Assembly: GCA_963847945.1 (NCBI GenBank)
Contig: CAWKBX010000005.1
Coordinates: forward strand, 21,983 to 85,982
Direction: 5' to 3'
Origin: JANMJD01 sp963847945
Lineage (GTDB): Bacteria > Actinomycetota > Acidimicrobiia > Acidimicrobiales > Ilumatobacteraceae
Length of the DNA: 64,000 bases
Shown here one piece after another: positions 18,893 to 27,536 of this stretch (position 1 is its first letter; every line of letters begins with the position of its first letter). A model generated the notes under the pieces. It did no database searches and was not told the origin of the DNA. It saw only the letters and a list, made by a program, of their open reading frames with translations. Position numbers and translations under genes: made by a program.

Positions 18893-19546
18893 AGTTCCAC
18901 TCCCGCGACGATCGGCTGCCAGCCGGCGACGACCTGGAACTCGTCCCACGACGCCTGCAACGCCAACTCGTTCGGAGCCGGAGTCGGACCGGCATCGGCC
19001 GGTGACTCGGTCACCAGCCAGCGACCGTCGAACAACTGCGAGGCTGACGTGGACGGTGCGCCACACCTGCTGGGGCGAGCCCGCACCGGGAACACCGAGG
19101 ACCGACACGGTCCACACGTCCACCACGGCCCGATCGGCGTCGACCGTGCGAACGGTCGACGTGAGTGGTGCTTCGACCCAGATCAGTCGCTCGACGGGCA
19201 CGCCCAGTGTCGTCGCGATCCGCTCGACAGCGTCGGCCAGCGCCTGCTCCTGGGCCGGTAGGGCCCCGGGCGCAATCAGAGCGGTGAGGATCTGGCGGCG
19301 GCCGATCGCCGAATGTCCGAGCAGCTTGTCGGTCGACGCGACGAACCGAAGCGCTGCCGCTTGCGGACTCTGCGCCGTCGCCTCTGCCTGGCCATCGATC
19401 GGCAGGGCGCTGGTGGACGGTGCGCTGTCGGTTCGGACGGACGTCGGGACTTGATCGGGCTCACCTCCGCCGCAGGCGGCGGCCGTGAAGACGACCGCGC
19501 AGCACACGGCGACGTTGCGCTTGCATTGGTTGGGGCGATCAGCCAC
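18889..19546 (-). pseudogene. Lipoprotein of transfer cluster, frameshifted
   Basis: A GTG at 19546 starts a lipoprotein signal peptide with lipobox TAAAC at about residue 25. A soluble domain of about 200 residues follows, with TVRTVDADRAVVDVWTVSV in its middle. The frame changes near 19045, and the rest (SASQLFDGRWLVTESP to the C-terminal PIVAGVEL) continues in another frame to the TGA at 18889. The repaired protein is about 218 residues. It is presumably anchored to the outer face of the membrane and overlaps its neighbours on both sides, so it belongs to the transfer operon. The family is not recognised beyond its position. Confidence 0.6.
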
Positions 19547-19914
19547 CGGCCCGGCCGATCGCGAAGAGCGTGTTGATCAGCACGACGGCAAGACCGGCGA
19601 GCAGCGCACCGATCGCCCCACCGGCGACGTAGTGGCGGCCGTCCTCGGCGCGGCCGGTGTTGCCGATCTTGGCCCCGCCCCGCCACAGCGCGGCGCCGTA
19701 GAGCACCGCTCCGAGCGAGGCCATCAGCGAGACCCACATCAGCCAGTTGATCAACTGCGAGACCAGCGCCGCTCCGGGCAACCCGGCCGAGTCGGGATTC
19801 CCGCTGACCTGCGCATCGAGCCGGCGAAGCGGCGGCAAGTACCGCCACCGACAATGGCGCGATCGTTGCGACGACTGAGACGACGGCCTCCAGGGCGACG
19901 ACGTCGGGTTTCAT
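19539..19914 (-). pseudogene. Small two-TM membrane protein (TrbC/DUF6112-like), frameshifted
   Basis: The ATG at 19914 has a strong GGAGGTGA site and opens a signal-like hydrophobic N-terminus (VVSVVATIAPLSVAVLAA). The frame changes near 19830. The second part has two TM helices (about NWLMWVSLMASLGAVLYGAAL and AGGAIGALLAGLAVVLINTL) separated by a short polar loop. This layout is typical of TrbC/VirB2-like or DUF6112 proteins that begin actinobacterial transfer operons. It is the first gene of the 19.9-16.2 kb operon. A divergent hydrolase gene starts 111 bases upstream. Confidence 0.6.
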
Positions 19915-20024
19915 GACTTCACCTCCTGTTGCGATCGGCCGCACCCTGGGGCCGTCACCAGAGACATGACCGTCCATCGGCGGTCGCGTCACACACTGCG
20001 AGACGCCGACCGGACCCCAAGGGC

Positions 20025-21083
20025 ATGTCTCACACATGGTGCTCAAAGCTGCCCCTCCTCGCCGTCGGATCGCTCGCGGTTGGGCTCCTCGCCATCCCGG
20101 TCGTCATCGGAGGCAACAGCGGACCATCGGCCGCCGGCTGCGGCGACCTCGCCGTCATCCTCGACACGATCCGCACGATCGAATCCGGCGGCGACTACAC
20201 CGCCCCCAAGAACCCGGGCGGAGCGTCCGGCGCGTACCAGTACATCGACAGCACCTGGAACGACTACGAGGGCTACACGTCCGCGTACCTCGCACCCCCC
20301 GAGATCCAGGACGCCCGTGCCGCGATCGACGTCCAGGCGATCCTCGCCAAGTACGGCGACGTCGCCTACGTCCCGATCGTCTGGTACTGGCCGCGAGCCG
20401 CTGACGACCCGAGCCAACTCGACATCGTCCCGATGCCCGGCGCCGGCAACCGCTCACCGTGCGCGAGTACCAGACGACGTGGCTCGACGTGTACCAGTCG
20501 AAGCTCACCGCAGGCTCAGCGGTCGACTGCGTCGGAGCGACTCCGACCGAGGACGGCTACGCCCTGCCGATCGACCGGGCGCTCATCGATGCCGACCCCG
20601 ACATGCTCGACCAACCCCACCACGACTACCCCGCCATCGACCTCATGGTCCCCGACGGCTCACCCGTCTACGCCGTCCGCGGCGGCACCGTCGCCCGAGT
20701 CGTCAACTGGCCGTACAACTGCTGGCAGCATCGGCCGCTGCGACGAAACCTGCGGCGTCGGCATCTCCATCAACGGCGACGACGGCGTCCGCTACATCTA
20801 CTGCCACGGCAGCCGCCTCAACGATCGCCGTCGGCGACACCGTCACCGCCGGCCAACTCATCATGTGGTCCGGCGACACCGGCCGCTCCGGCGCCCCCCA
20901 CCTCCACTTCGAGATCAAAGTCAACGGCGAGCGCAGGTGCCCCCAGCGGCTGCTCTCTACGATCGCCAGAACCGGCAGATCAATCCCTCCCAGTTCCCTG
21001 CCGCGCAGCAGGTGCTCGTTCTGAGCACTTCGATACTGCCGGGTTCTCGATCCAACGCAGACCTGCTGGGCGAGTCGCTCTGA
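20025..21083 (+). pseudogene. Secreted peptidoglycan hydrolase (lytic transglycosylase-like + LytM/M23), frameshifted
   Basis: An ATG at 20025 starts a signal peptide (LPLLAVGSLAVGLLAIPVVI). A lysozyme-like domain follows (IRTIESGGDYTA, GASGAYQYIDSTW), as in transfer-associated transglycosylases. Frame changes near 20450, 20733, 20815 and 20935 interrupt it. The later pieces form an M23/LytM peptidase domain: YPAIDLMVPDGSPVYAVRGG, and SGAPHLHFEIKVNG with the HxH zinc motif. The repaired protein is about 350 residues. Such enzymes open the cell wall for the conjugation channel. It is divergent from the transfer operon. The end at 21083 assumes the last frame is correct. Confidence 0.62.
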
Positions 21084-21654
21084 CCCGACTAGGTCTCCCA
21101 TCTAACGCCGTACGTCGTGAACGACTTGCACGATGACGGCGACCTGCGACGACGCGAGCAGGAGACTGCCCACGTAGGCCCACACGCGCCGAGACCGGCG
21201 TTGCCGCAGGGTACGACTTCTCCAGCTACGGTAATGGGGCCCTTCCGATCCTGAGCCTGTCTCGATTGGGTTGGGTCGGACACTGGAGACCCCAGGGTTG
21301 CAGCCCTGGGGTCTCGCCCATTTCAGCGTTACATGGATGTGGTTTGTCATGCTGCGATCGTGACAGACACCGCCTGTGGATAACAACGAACCGAAGCTGT
21401 GGACAACCCTGTGAAAACAGCCGCTTCGCCCGTGCGGGCAACTCCGTTGATCGGAGCCTGCCAGTGATCTTCCTGGCTGAGCAGGTCGCGATGTTCATCT
21501 CATCCGCAGCCTGGCCGCGGTGCAGCGACGCCGATGAGGCACCGGGGCCACGGTCGTTGGCGTTCGTCTCGTTCTCAACCGTTTCTCGGCAGAAGTTCTC
21601 AACCGCGACCGAGAATCGCGGGTGACTCGCTGGCCCGATCCAGCCATCACCGTC
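21084..21654. other. Gene-free convergent intergenic region
   Basis: About 570 bases lie between the end of the plus-strand hydrolase and the end of the minus-strand pilus operon. No supported gene is present. The clearest element is the perfect hairpin at 21286-21315, listed separately. The short open frames have no ribosome-binding sites and are not protein-like. Confidence 0.5.
21286..21315. terminator. Perfect 12-bp stem hairpin between convergent genes
   Basis: GAGACCCCAGGG is followed by the six-base loop TTGCAG and the exact complement CCCTGGGGTCTC. It lies between the 3' ends of two convergent transcription units, where a bidirectional terminator would be expected. There is no T-run on either side, so it would be an atypical intrinsic terminator; another structured role is possible. 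Confidence 0.5.
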
Positions 21655-24507
21655 TCATGCACGGAGACGGGACAGCCCCGACGTTTCGCCATGCCGGGCG
21701 CCCTGGATCGTCTCGGCGAGCCGGAGCATCGAGGAGGTGGTTCCGTCCTCATAGGCCCAGCTGTAGCCCTTGGTCGCTCGGAACGGTGGTCCGTTGATCA
21801 GGCTGAAGGCGCGTTCGTAGAGGCGATCGGCAAGGTCGGGGTCGGCGGCCTCGGCGCGTTTCACGAGGGCGACGAAGCGGTCCCAGTCGGTAACGACACG
21901 GTTCGAGAACCGGTAGGTGTGCTGGTTCTCGCGGCCGAGGGGGAACAGCATCTCGCCGTCGGAGCCGACGCCGAGCTTCCGGCGTAGCGAAGTCATGGTG
22001 TTGACGACGTTGCGTTCGGTGGTGCCGTCGGGCCAGATCATGCAGCTGATGGTGTCGGCGTTCTCACCGTTGCGGTGGAAGGCGAGGTAGATGGCCAGGT
22101 GCAACTCGGTAGGTGTCAACGGTTCCTTGACCCCTACCGCCCGCACCTGTCCGAGGACCTTGAGCTCCACGTCCCATGCTGATTCGTCCTCGAGCGCCTC
22201 GTCGTCGACTGGGGTAGCGATGACTACTTCGGGCTCGTCAATGACGCTCGCCACTGGTGGTGGCGCACCCACGAGGCCGGGTTCTTCTGGCTGTGGGAGG
22301 TCGAACTCGTCCACATCGGGATCGGGGGATTCGATGACCTCGCTCTCGAGGGTGTCGGCGAACTCGACCGAGAGGCCGAGGGGTTCGAGGCTGAGGCCGA
22401 GCGGCAGGAGACGGGCGAATGGGCGACCGAGGTCGAGCGACCAGTCGGTCGCCACTTCGCCGCCGACGGCGATGACGATCGCACCGAGTCCCCCGTTGGC
22501 GAGCGCAACGAGTTCGTCCACGTCGGCGACGGCAGATGTGGCGTCGACGATGACGATCACCGGCTGGTGGGCGTCGCTGGCTTTCGGTTGGCTGCGGAGC
22601 GCGGAGAGCGTTCCGAAGCGCTGTCTGGCGAGCAGTGCCGTGGCGGATTCGCGACGGTCTCTCAGCCAGCCGGCGGCCTCGTCGGCGCGGACGTGTCGGG
22701 CGGTGGTCGAGAAGCCCGCCGCGGCGATCGCATCACCGACGATGAGCACGGTCGGAGCGTCAGCGAAGATGCTGTTGGCGAGCTCGGTGGCGATCCCCCG
22801 GGCGGTGTCGGCGACGAGGTCCGGTTGTCCGGCGAGGGAGAACGCTCCGCACGATTCGAGGTTGATCAGCACGTCGCCGCTGGCGGTACGTCCGATGGTG
22901 ACGAGACCGGGGTATGGACTGGGACCATCCGCGCTCGACAGGATCGGCGCCGTTGTCGAGATCGTCCAGGACCAGCCGCCGTCGGGTGTCTGCCAGGGCG
23001 CGATCAGGTGTGGGTTGGGTGTTTCCCAGACGATCTCGATCTCGTCGGTGGCGACCCTGACCAGCCGGACCATCGCTGACGGTTCGCCGTGTCGGTGACG
23101 GATCTTCCGGTTGAGTTCCCTTAGCGCGATGGCGGCGAACTCGGCGGCGGACCGATTCGGTGTTTCATGGAGGGCGACAGCGGCTTGGACGCCTCTTCGT
23201 GTTCTCGGGAGTCGAGTCCGATCAGCGGGACGATTCCGGCGTCGCCGTGTGGCGAGCGCGCTGAGCGCCGCAGCGAGCGCTGCTCCCCCGCCCCAACCGG
23301 TCACCACGGCGATCGACGGAAGGTGCCGATCGTGGGCGTCGTCCGTATCGGTGCCGATGGTGACGGCGGGAGAGGATCCGGCGGGTGATGGTCCGGCCGG
23401 CGGCGACGTGTCCGGAGCGGGTGTTGGCTCGTCCCCGACGGGCTGGATCGGCAACCCAACGCTCTCGGCGGGTGCGTCAGGGACGAGCGCCGTGACGGTC
23501 GGCGGTTCGGCGGTGTCAGCCGGCGTGATGGTGGGCGTCGGCAGCGGAGCGGGAAAGGGAGTTGGTCCCACGGGGGGAATGGACGGCGTGGTCGGTCCGA
23601 CGGTCGTTCCTGGGGCGGGGGGCAAGGTGATGGTCTGGCCGATGTGGATCAGGTTCGGGTCGTCAAGTCCGGGGTTGGCGTCGACGACGGCCCAGACGAG
23701 TTCGGCGGTGGCGTGGCCGTAATGACGATCGACCATCTCCCACAGGGTGTCGCCCCGCGCCACAGTGACGACTGACCACGTCGCCTCCGGGGACGCTCGG
23801 CCTGCCCCTGTTCCGACAGACTCGGAGATCTCGGCCGCAGGGAGTGTGATCGTCCAGCCGACGAGGATGAGGTTCGGATCGGTGATCTGCGGGTTGGCGT
23901 CCAGCACGCTCCGGAGCAACACCGGATCGTGCCGGCCGTAGTGCCGTTCGATGATCCCCCACAGAGTCTCACCAGGGCGGACGACGTGCTCCGACGGCGG
24001 AGTGTCGGCAGTCGGCAGAGCGATCCCGCGGTCGATGGGCATACCGTTTCGTGGTGCCGAAGCCGGAGTCGACGGCTGCGAATCCACCGCGCCGAGATTC
24101 AGAACCAACTCGGTCGGCGATGGTGTGGCACCGGCGGGAACGGCGTGGGCGACCGTCGCGGTGATCGTGGCGACGGTGCCGAGTTCGACGATTCGGCGGC
24201 GAAGCGCGGGAACGGATACGACGCTCGCGACCCGTGCGAGCAGTCGTTGGACCGGGGCGAGGCGGACTAGGCCGGCGAGCTCGCCGAGTAGGGCGAGCGC
24301 GGCGACGACCGCCACGTATCCGGCGAGGATCAGGCCGAGCAGGCAGGCGATCTCGGCGAGGGCGTCGGTGGGATCGGTGCGGTCCAACCATCCGCCGAGG
24401 TCGCCCCATCCGATCGGGTGATCGATGGCGTGTCTCGCGTACCGGAACGCTACGACGGCGAGCAGCGAGCTGAGCAGGAAGGTGGCGGGTCGGGCAAGTC
24501 GTCTCAT
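21655..24507 (-). CDS. Membrane-anchored LysM / SARP-type (BTAD) regulator-like protein
   Basis: The ATG at 24507 overlaps the upstream stop as ATGA and gives 950 residues; longer openings are shadows. Order of parts: N-terminal TM helices (about 8-30, 50-75 and 110-125), then two LysM domains (VVRPGETLWGIIERHYG near residue 175 and VARGDTLWEMVDRHYG near 245). A Pro/Thr-rich linker follows, then another TM helix (VTGWGGGAALAAALSALA) and a Rossmann-like region. Near the C-terminus is an OmpR-type winged helix with BTAD features (LTPTELHLAIYL, TSLRRKLG). The combination of envelope-binding LysM and a SARP-like DNA-binding end is known from actinobacterial Tad-pilus clusters. Its role, perhaps linking surface state to expression, is inferred. 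Confidence 0.75.
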   Translation of the reverse strand: MRRLARPATFLLSSLLAVVAFRYARHAIDHPIGWGDLGGWLDRTDPTDALAEIACLLGLILAGYVAVVAALALLGELAGLVRLAPVQRLLARVASVVSVPALRRRIVELGTVATITATVAHAVPAGATPSPTELVLNLGAVDSQPSTPASAPRNGMPIDRGIALPTADTPPSEHVVRPGETLWGIIERHYGRHDPVLLRSVLDANPQITDPNLILVGWTITLPAAEISESVGTGAGRASPEATWSVVTVARGDTLWEMVDRHYGHATAELVWAVVDANPGLDDPNLIHIGQTITLPPAPGTTVGPTTPSIPPVGPTPFPAPLPTPTITPADTAEPPTVTALVPDAPAESVGLPIQPVGDEPTPAPDTSPPAGPSPAGSSPAVTIGTDTDDAHDRHLPSIAVVTGWGGGAALAAALSALATRRRRNRPADRTRLPRTRRGVQAAVALHETPNRSAAEFAAIALRELNRKIRHRHGEPSAMVRLVRVATDEIEIVWETPNPHLIAPWQTPDGGWSWTISTTAPILSSADGPSPYPGLVTIGRTASGDVLINLESCGAFSLAGQPDLVADTARGIATELANSIFADAPTVLIVGDAIAAAGFSTTARHVRADEAAGWLRDRRESATALLARQRFGTLSALRSQPKASDAHQPVIVIVDATSAVADVDELVALANGGLGAIVIAVGGEVATDWSLDLGRPFARLLPLGLSLEPLGLSVEFADTLESEVIESPDPDVDEFDLPQPEEPGLVGAPPPVASVIDEPEVVIATPVDDEALEDESAWDVELKVLGQVRAVGVKEPLTPTELHLAIYLAFHRNGENADTISCMIWPDGTTERNVVNTMTSLRRKLGVGSDGEMLFPLGRENQHTYRFSNRVVTDWDRFVALVKRAEAADPDLADRLYERAFSLINGPPFRATKGYSWAYEDGTTSSMLRLAETIQGARHGETSGLSRLRA

Positions 24508-25337
24508 CCGGTGAGTTCCCCTCGGTACTCGTCGACGGGGTAGGCGCTGGGGGCCGAGTCGATCGACACGGGCCCGAGGGGGAAGGCACCGAGGTCGGCG
24601 CCTCCCCAGGTGAGATTCCACGATCCGGCCCAGGTCGAGGTGAGGGTGACCGAGTAGTCGCCCATCGTCTCGGGGGTCCAGGTCGTCGAGGGAGCGGCTT
24701 CGCTCCCGCATGAGGTGCTGGTCGCAGCCGTCGGCTCCGGGCCGTCGAGCGTCCAGCCGACCTGTACGAGTCGGACCGAACCTGTTGCGGTCCACCCGCG
24801 CAAGTTGACTCCGACGGCGACGGTGCCCGGGTCGTCGCACCACAGCCACGAGTCGAGGCCGGTGAGCCCGCCGATGGCGGCGCCGGGGCTGAACGACGGG
24901 TCGAGGGCGAGCACGTCGGCGTTGGCCTCGGTGAACTCGCCGGGCGTCGGGGGCGGTGGTGGCGGGGATGGCGGCGGTTCGCCTGGGAAGGTGCAGATGC
25001 CCTCGAGGTAGAGGAGTTCGCCGGTGTCCTCGTTGATCAGGGCGATGACGTAGCCGGCGCCGATCTCGGTAACGCCGCCCCGATCACGAATACAACCTCT
25101 CCCTCTGGCGATCAGGTCTTCGATGTCGAACGGGATGCGCTTCCACACGAGTGGCAGATCGCGTGAGAGACGCCGGCTCAGCGGCGGAGCGGGTGAGGCG
25201 ATGAGCCGGCACTTGAGTTCGTTGGTGTCGGGGTTGAGCTCGCAGGTCCGCTCATCGGCGTGCGCCACGGGAGCGGCGGCAACCAGCGAGGTGAGGGCGA
25301 GAACAGTTGCGATGGCGGCACGTTGGCTCCGTTTCAT
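24504..25337 (-). CDS. Secreted protein of pilus operon
   Basis: The ATG at 25337 overlaps the lipoprotein stop as ATGA. The 277-residue product has a clear Sec signal peptide (basic KRSQR, hydrophobic AAIATVLALTSLVAAAPVAHA) and mature Cys residues that could form disulfides. A proline-rich hinge (GEPPPSPPPPPPTPGEF) separates two domains. The C-terminal domain looks immunoglobulin- or beta-sandwich-like (GDYSVTLTSTWAGSWNLTWGG). It is exported and probably cell-wall or pilus associated, since it lies in an unbroken overlapping gene chain with the Tad genes. I do not recognise a named family. Confidence 0.72.
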   Translation of the reverse strand: MKRSQRAAIATVLALTSLVAAAPVAHADERTCELNPDTNELKCRLIASPAPPLSRRLSRDLPLVWKRIPFDIEDLIARGRGCIRDRGGVTEIGAGYVIALINEDTGELLYLEGICTFPGEPPPSPPPPPPTPGEFTEANADVLALDPSFSPGAAIGGLTGLDSWLWCDDPGTVAVGVNLRGWTATGSVRLVQVGWTLDGPEPTAATSTSCGSEAAPSTTWTPETMGDYSVTLTSTWAGSWNLTWGGADLGAFPLGPVSIDSAPSAYPVDEYRGELTG

Positions 25338-26026
25338 CCGGCGACCTCGCGGAGGCGGTCCTGCGACACGAGTCGCCACGGGTCGTCGTCGGGGCCGATC
25401 CGGGCCAGGATGGCGCGGCTCTCGGTGTTCAGCCCTGCCTCGGTTTCGGGTTGGATCTTGGCGATCTCGGTGCCGGTCGCATCGACGATCACCCCTGCGA
25501 GGCTGGGGCGTTGAACGGTGACGATGAGCGTGACCAGCAGCGAAGTGTCCAGGGTGGCTCCGTCGTACTTCTCTATGGTCGCCGACAGCACGGTGAACGG
25601 GTCGGCCCCCTCGATCTTCCAGCCCTTCTCGGCCATGTCACCCAGCTGCACGTCGAGTTGCTCGAAGCACTGTGAGCTCGCCGCGCAGACCCCGCCGATG
25701 CCGGCGACGTCGGGATCGGTGTAGAGGGCCTGTCGGCGTGCTCCGAGGGTCTGCATGACCTCCAGCCAGTCGTCGGCGAGCGTTCCGGCCGGAACGGTGG
25801 TGGTCGGGGCCGCGATGGTGCTTGCCGTTGCCGGTGCCGTCGTCGGTGTCGGCGACGGTGTGGGTTGTGCTGTGGTCGGCGGGGTGGTGGCTGGTGCGGT
25901 GGTGGCCGGTTGGGTGGTGGTCGACGCCGTCGGCGAGGGTGTCGGCCGGGTGTTTTCGGATTGGTTGCACGCGGTGACGAGGAGCAGGGCGACGGCGACG
26001 CTCGCGGCGAGGGGGCGGGGTGTCAT
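25334..26026 (-). CDS. Lipoprotein of pilus operon
   Basis: The ATG at 26026 overlaps the upstream stop as ATGA. The 230-residue product has a lipoprotein signal (AVALLLVTACNQ, Cys at about residue 20). A Thr/Pro-rich low-complexity linker of about 60 residues follows, probably spanning the wall, and then a compact domain of about 140 residues. Part of that domain (DGATLDTSLLVTLIVTVQRP) looks beta-rich. It is probably tethered to the membrane facing outward. The position suggests a pilus assembly or wall-passage role; the family is not recognised. Confidence 0.72.
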   Translation of the reverse strand: MTPRPLAASVAVALLLVTACNQSENTRPTPSPTASTTTQPATTAPATTPPTTAQPTPSPTPTTAPATASTIAAPTTTVPAGTLADDWLEVMQTLGARRQALYTDPDVAGIGGVCAASSQCFEQLDVQLGDMAEKGWKIEGADPFTVLSATIEKYDGATLDTSLLVTLIVTVQRPSLAGVIVDATGTEIAKIQPETEAGLNTESRAILARIGPDDDPWRLVSQDRLREVAG

Positions 26027-26448
26027 GGCAGGGCCTGTCGTGGTCGTCCGACGGCGCGGACGTGGACGACGAGGGGGTCGCTCCCGGCGAACAGTCGGAG
26101 CAGCCCGACATCGACGCTCGATGTGAGTTCGACCACGACCTGGTCGGTGCCGGCCTCGACCGTGGCGCTGTCGAGGCCGTCGATGCCCTGGAGTTCGAGA
26201 CTGTCGAGGGCGAGCGCCTCGGCACGGGCGGGATCGAGCCGGCGCTCCCCGCTCGAACGGAACAGTGTTTCGTCGAGGGCATTGGCGCCGGCTTGGGCGG
26301 CCTGGTCGGCGGCCGATGCGAGTTCGCGGCGGGCGGCGAAGCCGCTCCACAGGTCGAGCGAGATCGCGCCGACGAACAGCACGATGAGGACCATCCCGAG
26401 GGTCCACAGCGTGACGGTGCCGTCGTCTCCCCGATGCCGGCGGGTCAT
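26023..26448 (-). CDS. TadG/TadE-like pilus assembly protein
   Basis: The ATG at 26448 overlaps the upstream stop as ATGA. The 141-residue protein has a DDGTVTLWTLGMVLIVLFVG segment, the usual 'GxxT/V ... hydrophobic' prepilin-like N-terminus of TadE/TadG proteins. An amphipathic helix rich in Ala and Gln (RRELASAADQAAQAGANAL) follows, as in TadG. A short beta domain ends the protein. It is the third TadE-class gene in the operon and shares its polarity. Confidence 0.75.
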   Translation of the reverse strand: MTRRHRGDDGTVTLWTLGMVLIVLFVGAISLDLWSGFAARRELASAADQAAQAGANALDETLFRSSGERRLDPARAEALALDSLELQGIDGLDSATVEAGTDQVVVELTSSVDVGLLRLFAGSDPLVVHVRAVGRPRQALP

Positions 26449-26882
26449 GGTCGGTCCCCGCCGATCGATCGGTAGTCGTCGATCCGTGCTGCGCTGTCGG
26501 CGGTCCAGTCGACGGCGGCGACGTCTCCGATGAAGGGCACGACGAGCGCCGGGATCTCGACGGTGACCGATGCCGTCACCGTGCAGCCGCGGCACCAGTC
26601 GCCCCGGAGGGTAAGCCGCATCGCTCCGGCGGGGAGCCCGTGGTTCGTGGTGGCCTGATCGACCGCCGCCTCGGCCCGCAGGGCGCCTTCCTCGGGGGTG
26701 GGGGCGTTCGCGTAGATGCTTGCGGCTTCCTTGGCTGCTGCGGTGGCGACCGTTTGGCGTTCGGGCCAGCTCGGCAGGGACATCACGAGCATGGCGATCG
26801 GGAGGAGCAGCAACCCGACGGCGAGCGGGAGCTCTACGATCGTCGCCCCGCAGTCGTCGTGGTCTCGACGGGTCGCGATCAT
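26445..26882 (-). CDS. TadE-like minor pseudopilin
   Basis: The ATG at 26882 follows AAGGAGGACCG and overlaps the preceding stop as ATGA. The 145-residue product has the TadE pattern: a short polar N-terminus, CGATIVELPLAVGLLLLPIA with the Glu at the start of the hydrophobic helix, and a soluble C-terminal domain with two Cys residues (WCRGCTV). TadE/F pseudopilins prime or cap Flp pili. Its place directly after another TadE-like gene supports the call. Confidence 0.78.
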   Translation of the reverse strand: MIATRRDHDDCGATIVELPLAVGLLLLPIAMLVMSLPSWPERQTVATAAAKEAASIYANAPTPEEGALRAEAAVDQATTNHGLPAGAMRLTLRGDWCRGCTVTASVTVEIPALVVPFIGDVAAVDWTADSAARIDDYRSIGGDRP

Positions 26883-27277
26883 CGGTCCTCCTTGGCGGCG
26901 GAAGCGGTGATCGTGGCGTCGTAGTCGGTGAGCCCGCCGAGCCATCCGTCGAAGTGCACGTCCGCGGTGGCCACGACCCGGTCGCCGTCGTCGCGGCACG
27001 CCACCCTCACGCCATCGCCGAGGCTTCCGCCGAGCAGATCGGTGAGCACCGCCGCTGCGCGTTCCTGGCATGTGGCGATGCTCGTGTCGCTGCGTGATCC
27101 GGCGCGGACGCCTTCATCGAGGGCCGCTCGGACGGTGCCCTTGCCGTACTGGAACACGATGACCTGGATGATCGCAACCACCAGCACCAGCACGACGCCG
27201 ACGGCGACGATGACGGACACCGTGGTCGACCCGCGGTCGTCGGGTCGTCGTCGCGATGGTGTCGCCGGTCGGGGCAT
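26879..27277 (-). CDS. TadE-like minor pseudopilin
   Basis: The ATG at 27277 begins a 132-residue protein with a basic N-terminus, a DRGSTTVSVIVAVGVVLVLV prepilin-type helix and a soluble domain with two Cys residues. The family pattern (G-S-T-T-V followed by a long hydrophobic helix) is that of TadE-type pseudopilins, though the Glu at position +5 is replaced by Ser. It lies 10 bases downstream of the Flp pilin gene and overlaps the next TadE-like gene. Confidence 0.74.
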   Translation of the reverse strand: MPRPATPSRRRPDDRGSTTVSVIVAVGVVLVLVVAIIQVIVFQYGKGTVRAALDEGVRAGSRSDTSIATCQERAAAVLTDLLGGSLGDGVRVACRDDGDRVVATADVHFDGWLGGLTDYDATITASAAKEDR

Positions 27278-27287
27278 CGGGGTGGGG

Positions 27288-27496
27288 TCAGACGCCGAGT
27301 TGGGAGCGGACGTAGTCGACGACGTCGAGTCCGAGCACCTGGAGGGCGCCGCCGATGGCGACGATGGCGACGACGGCCATCGCGCCCACGAGAGGAGCTC
27401 GACGGTCGTGCTCCCGGTCTCGTCGCCGGCGTCGATCCCCCGGGTGGCGAGCCGGAGTCGAAGCCAATTGGTCAGGGTGTCGGTTCGGGTTCTCAT
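27288..27496 (-). pseudogene. flp: Flp-type major pilin, frameshifted
   Basis: The ATG at 27496 has a strong AGGAGGAA site. The first frame reads DETGSTTVELL, the prepilin-type processing motif with the conserved Glu. The sense then switches near 27400 to a frame reading VGAMAVVAIVAIGGALQVLG and ending VRSQLGV at the TGA at 27288. The repaired product is about 69 residues, the normal size for this pilin class. A single indel inside the pilin would abolish pili unless it is a sequencing error. Confidence 0.68.
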
Positions 27497-27536
27497 GAGG
27501 GTTCCTCCTGGTTTGGGGGTGGGTTGGGTGGGCGGA

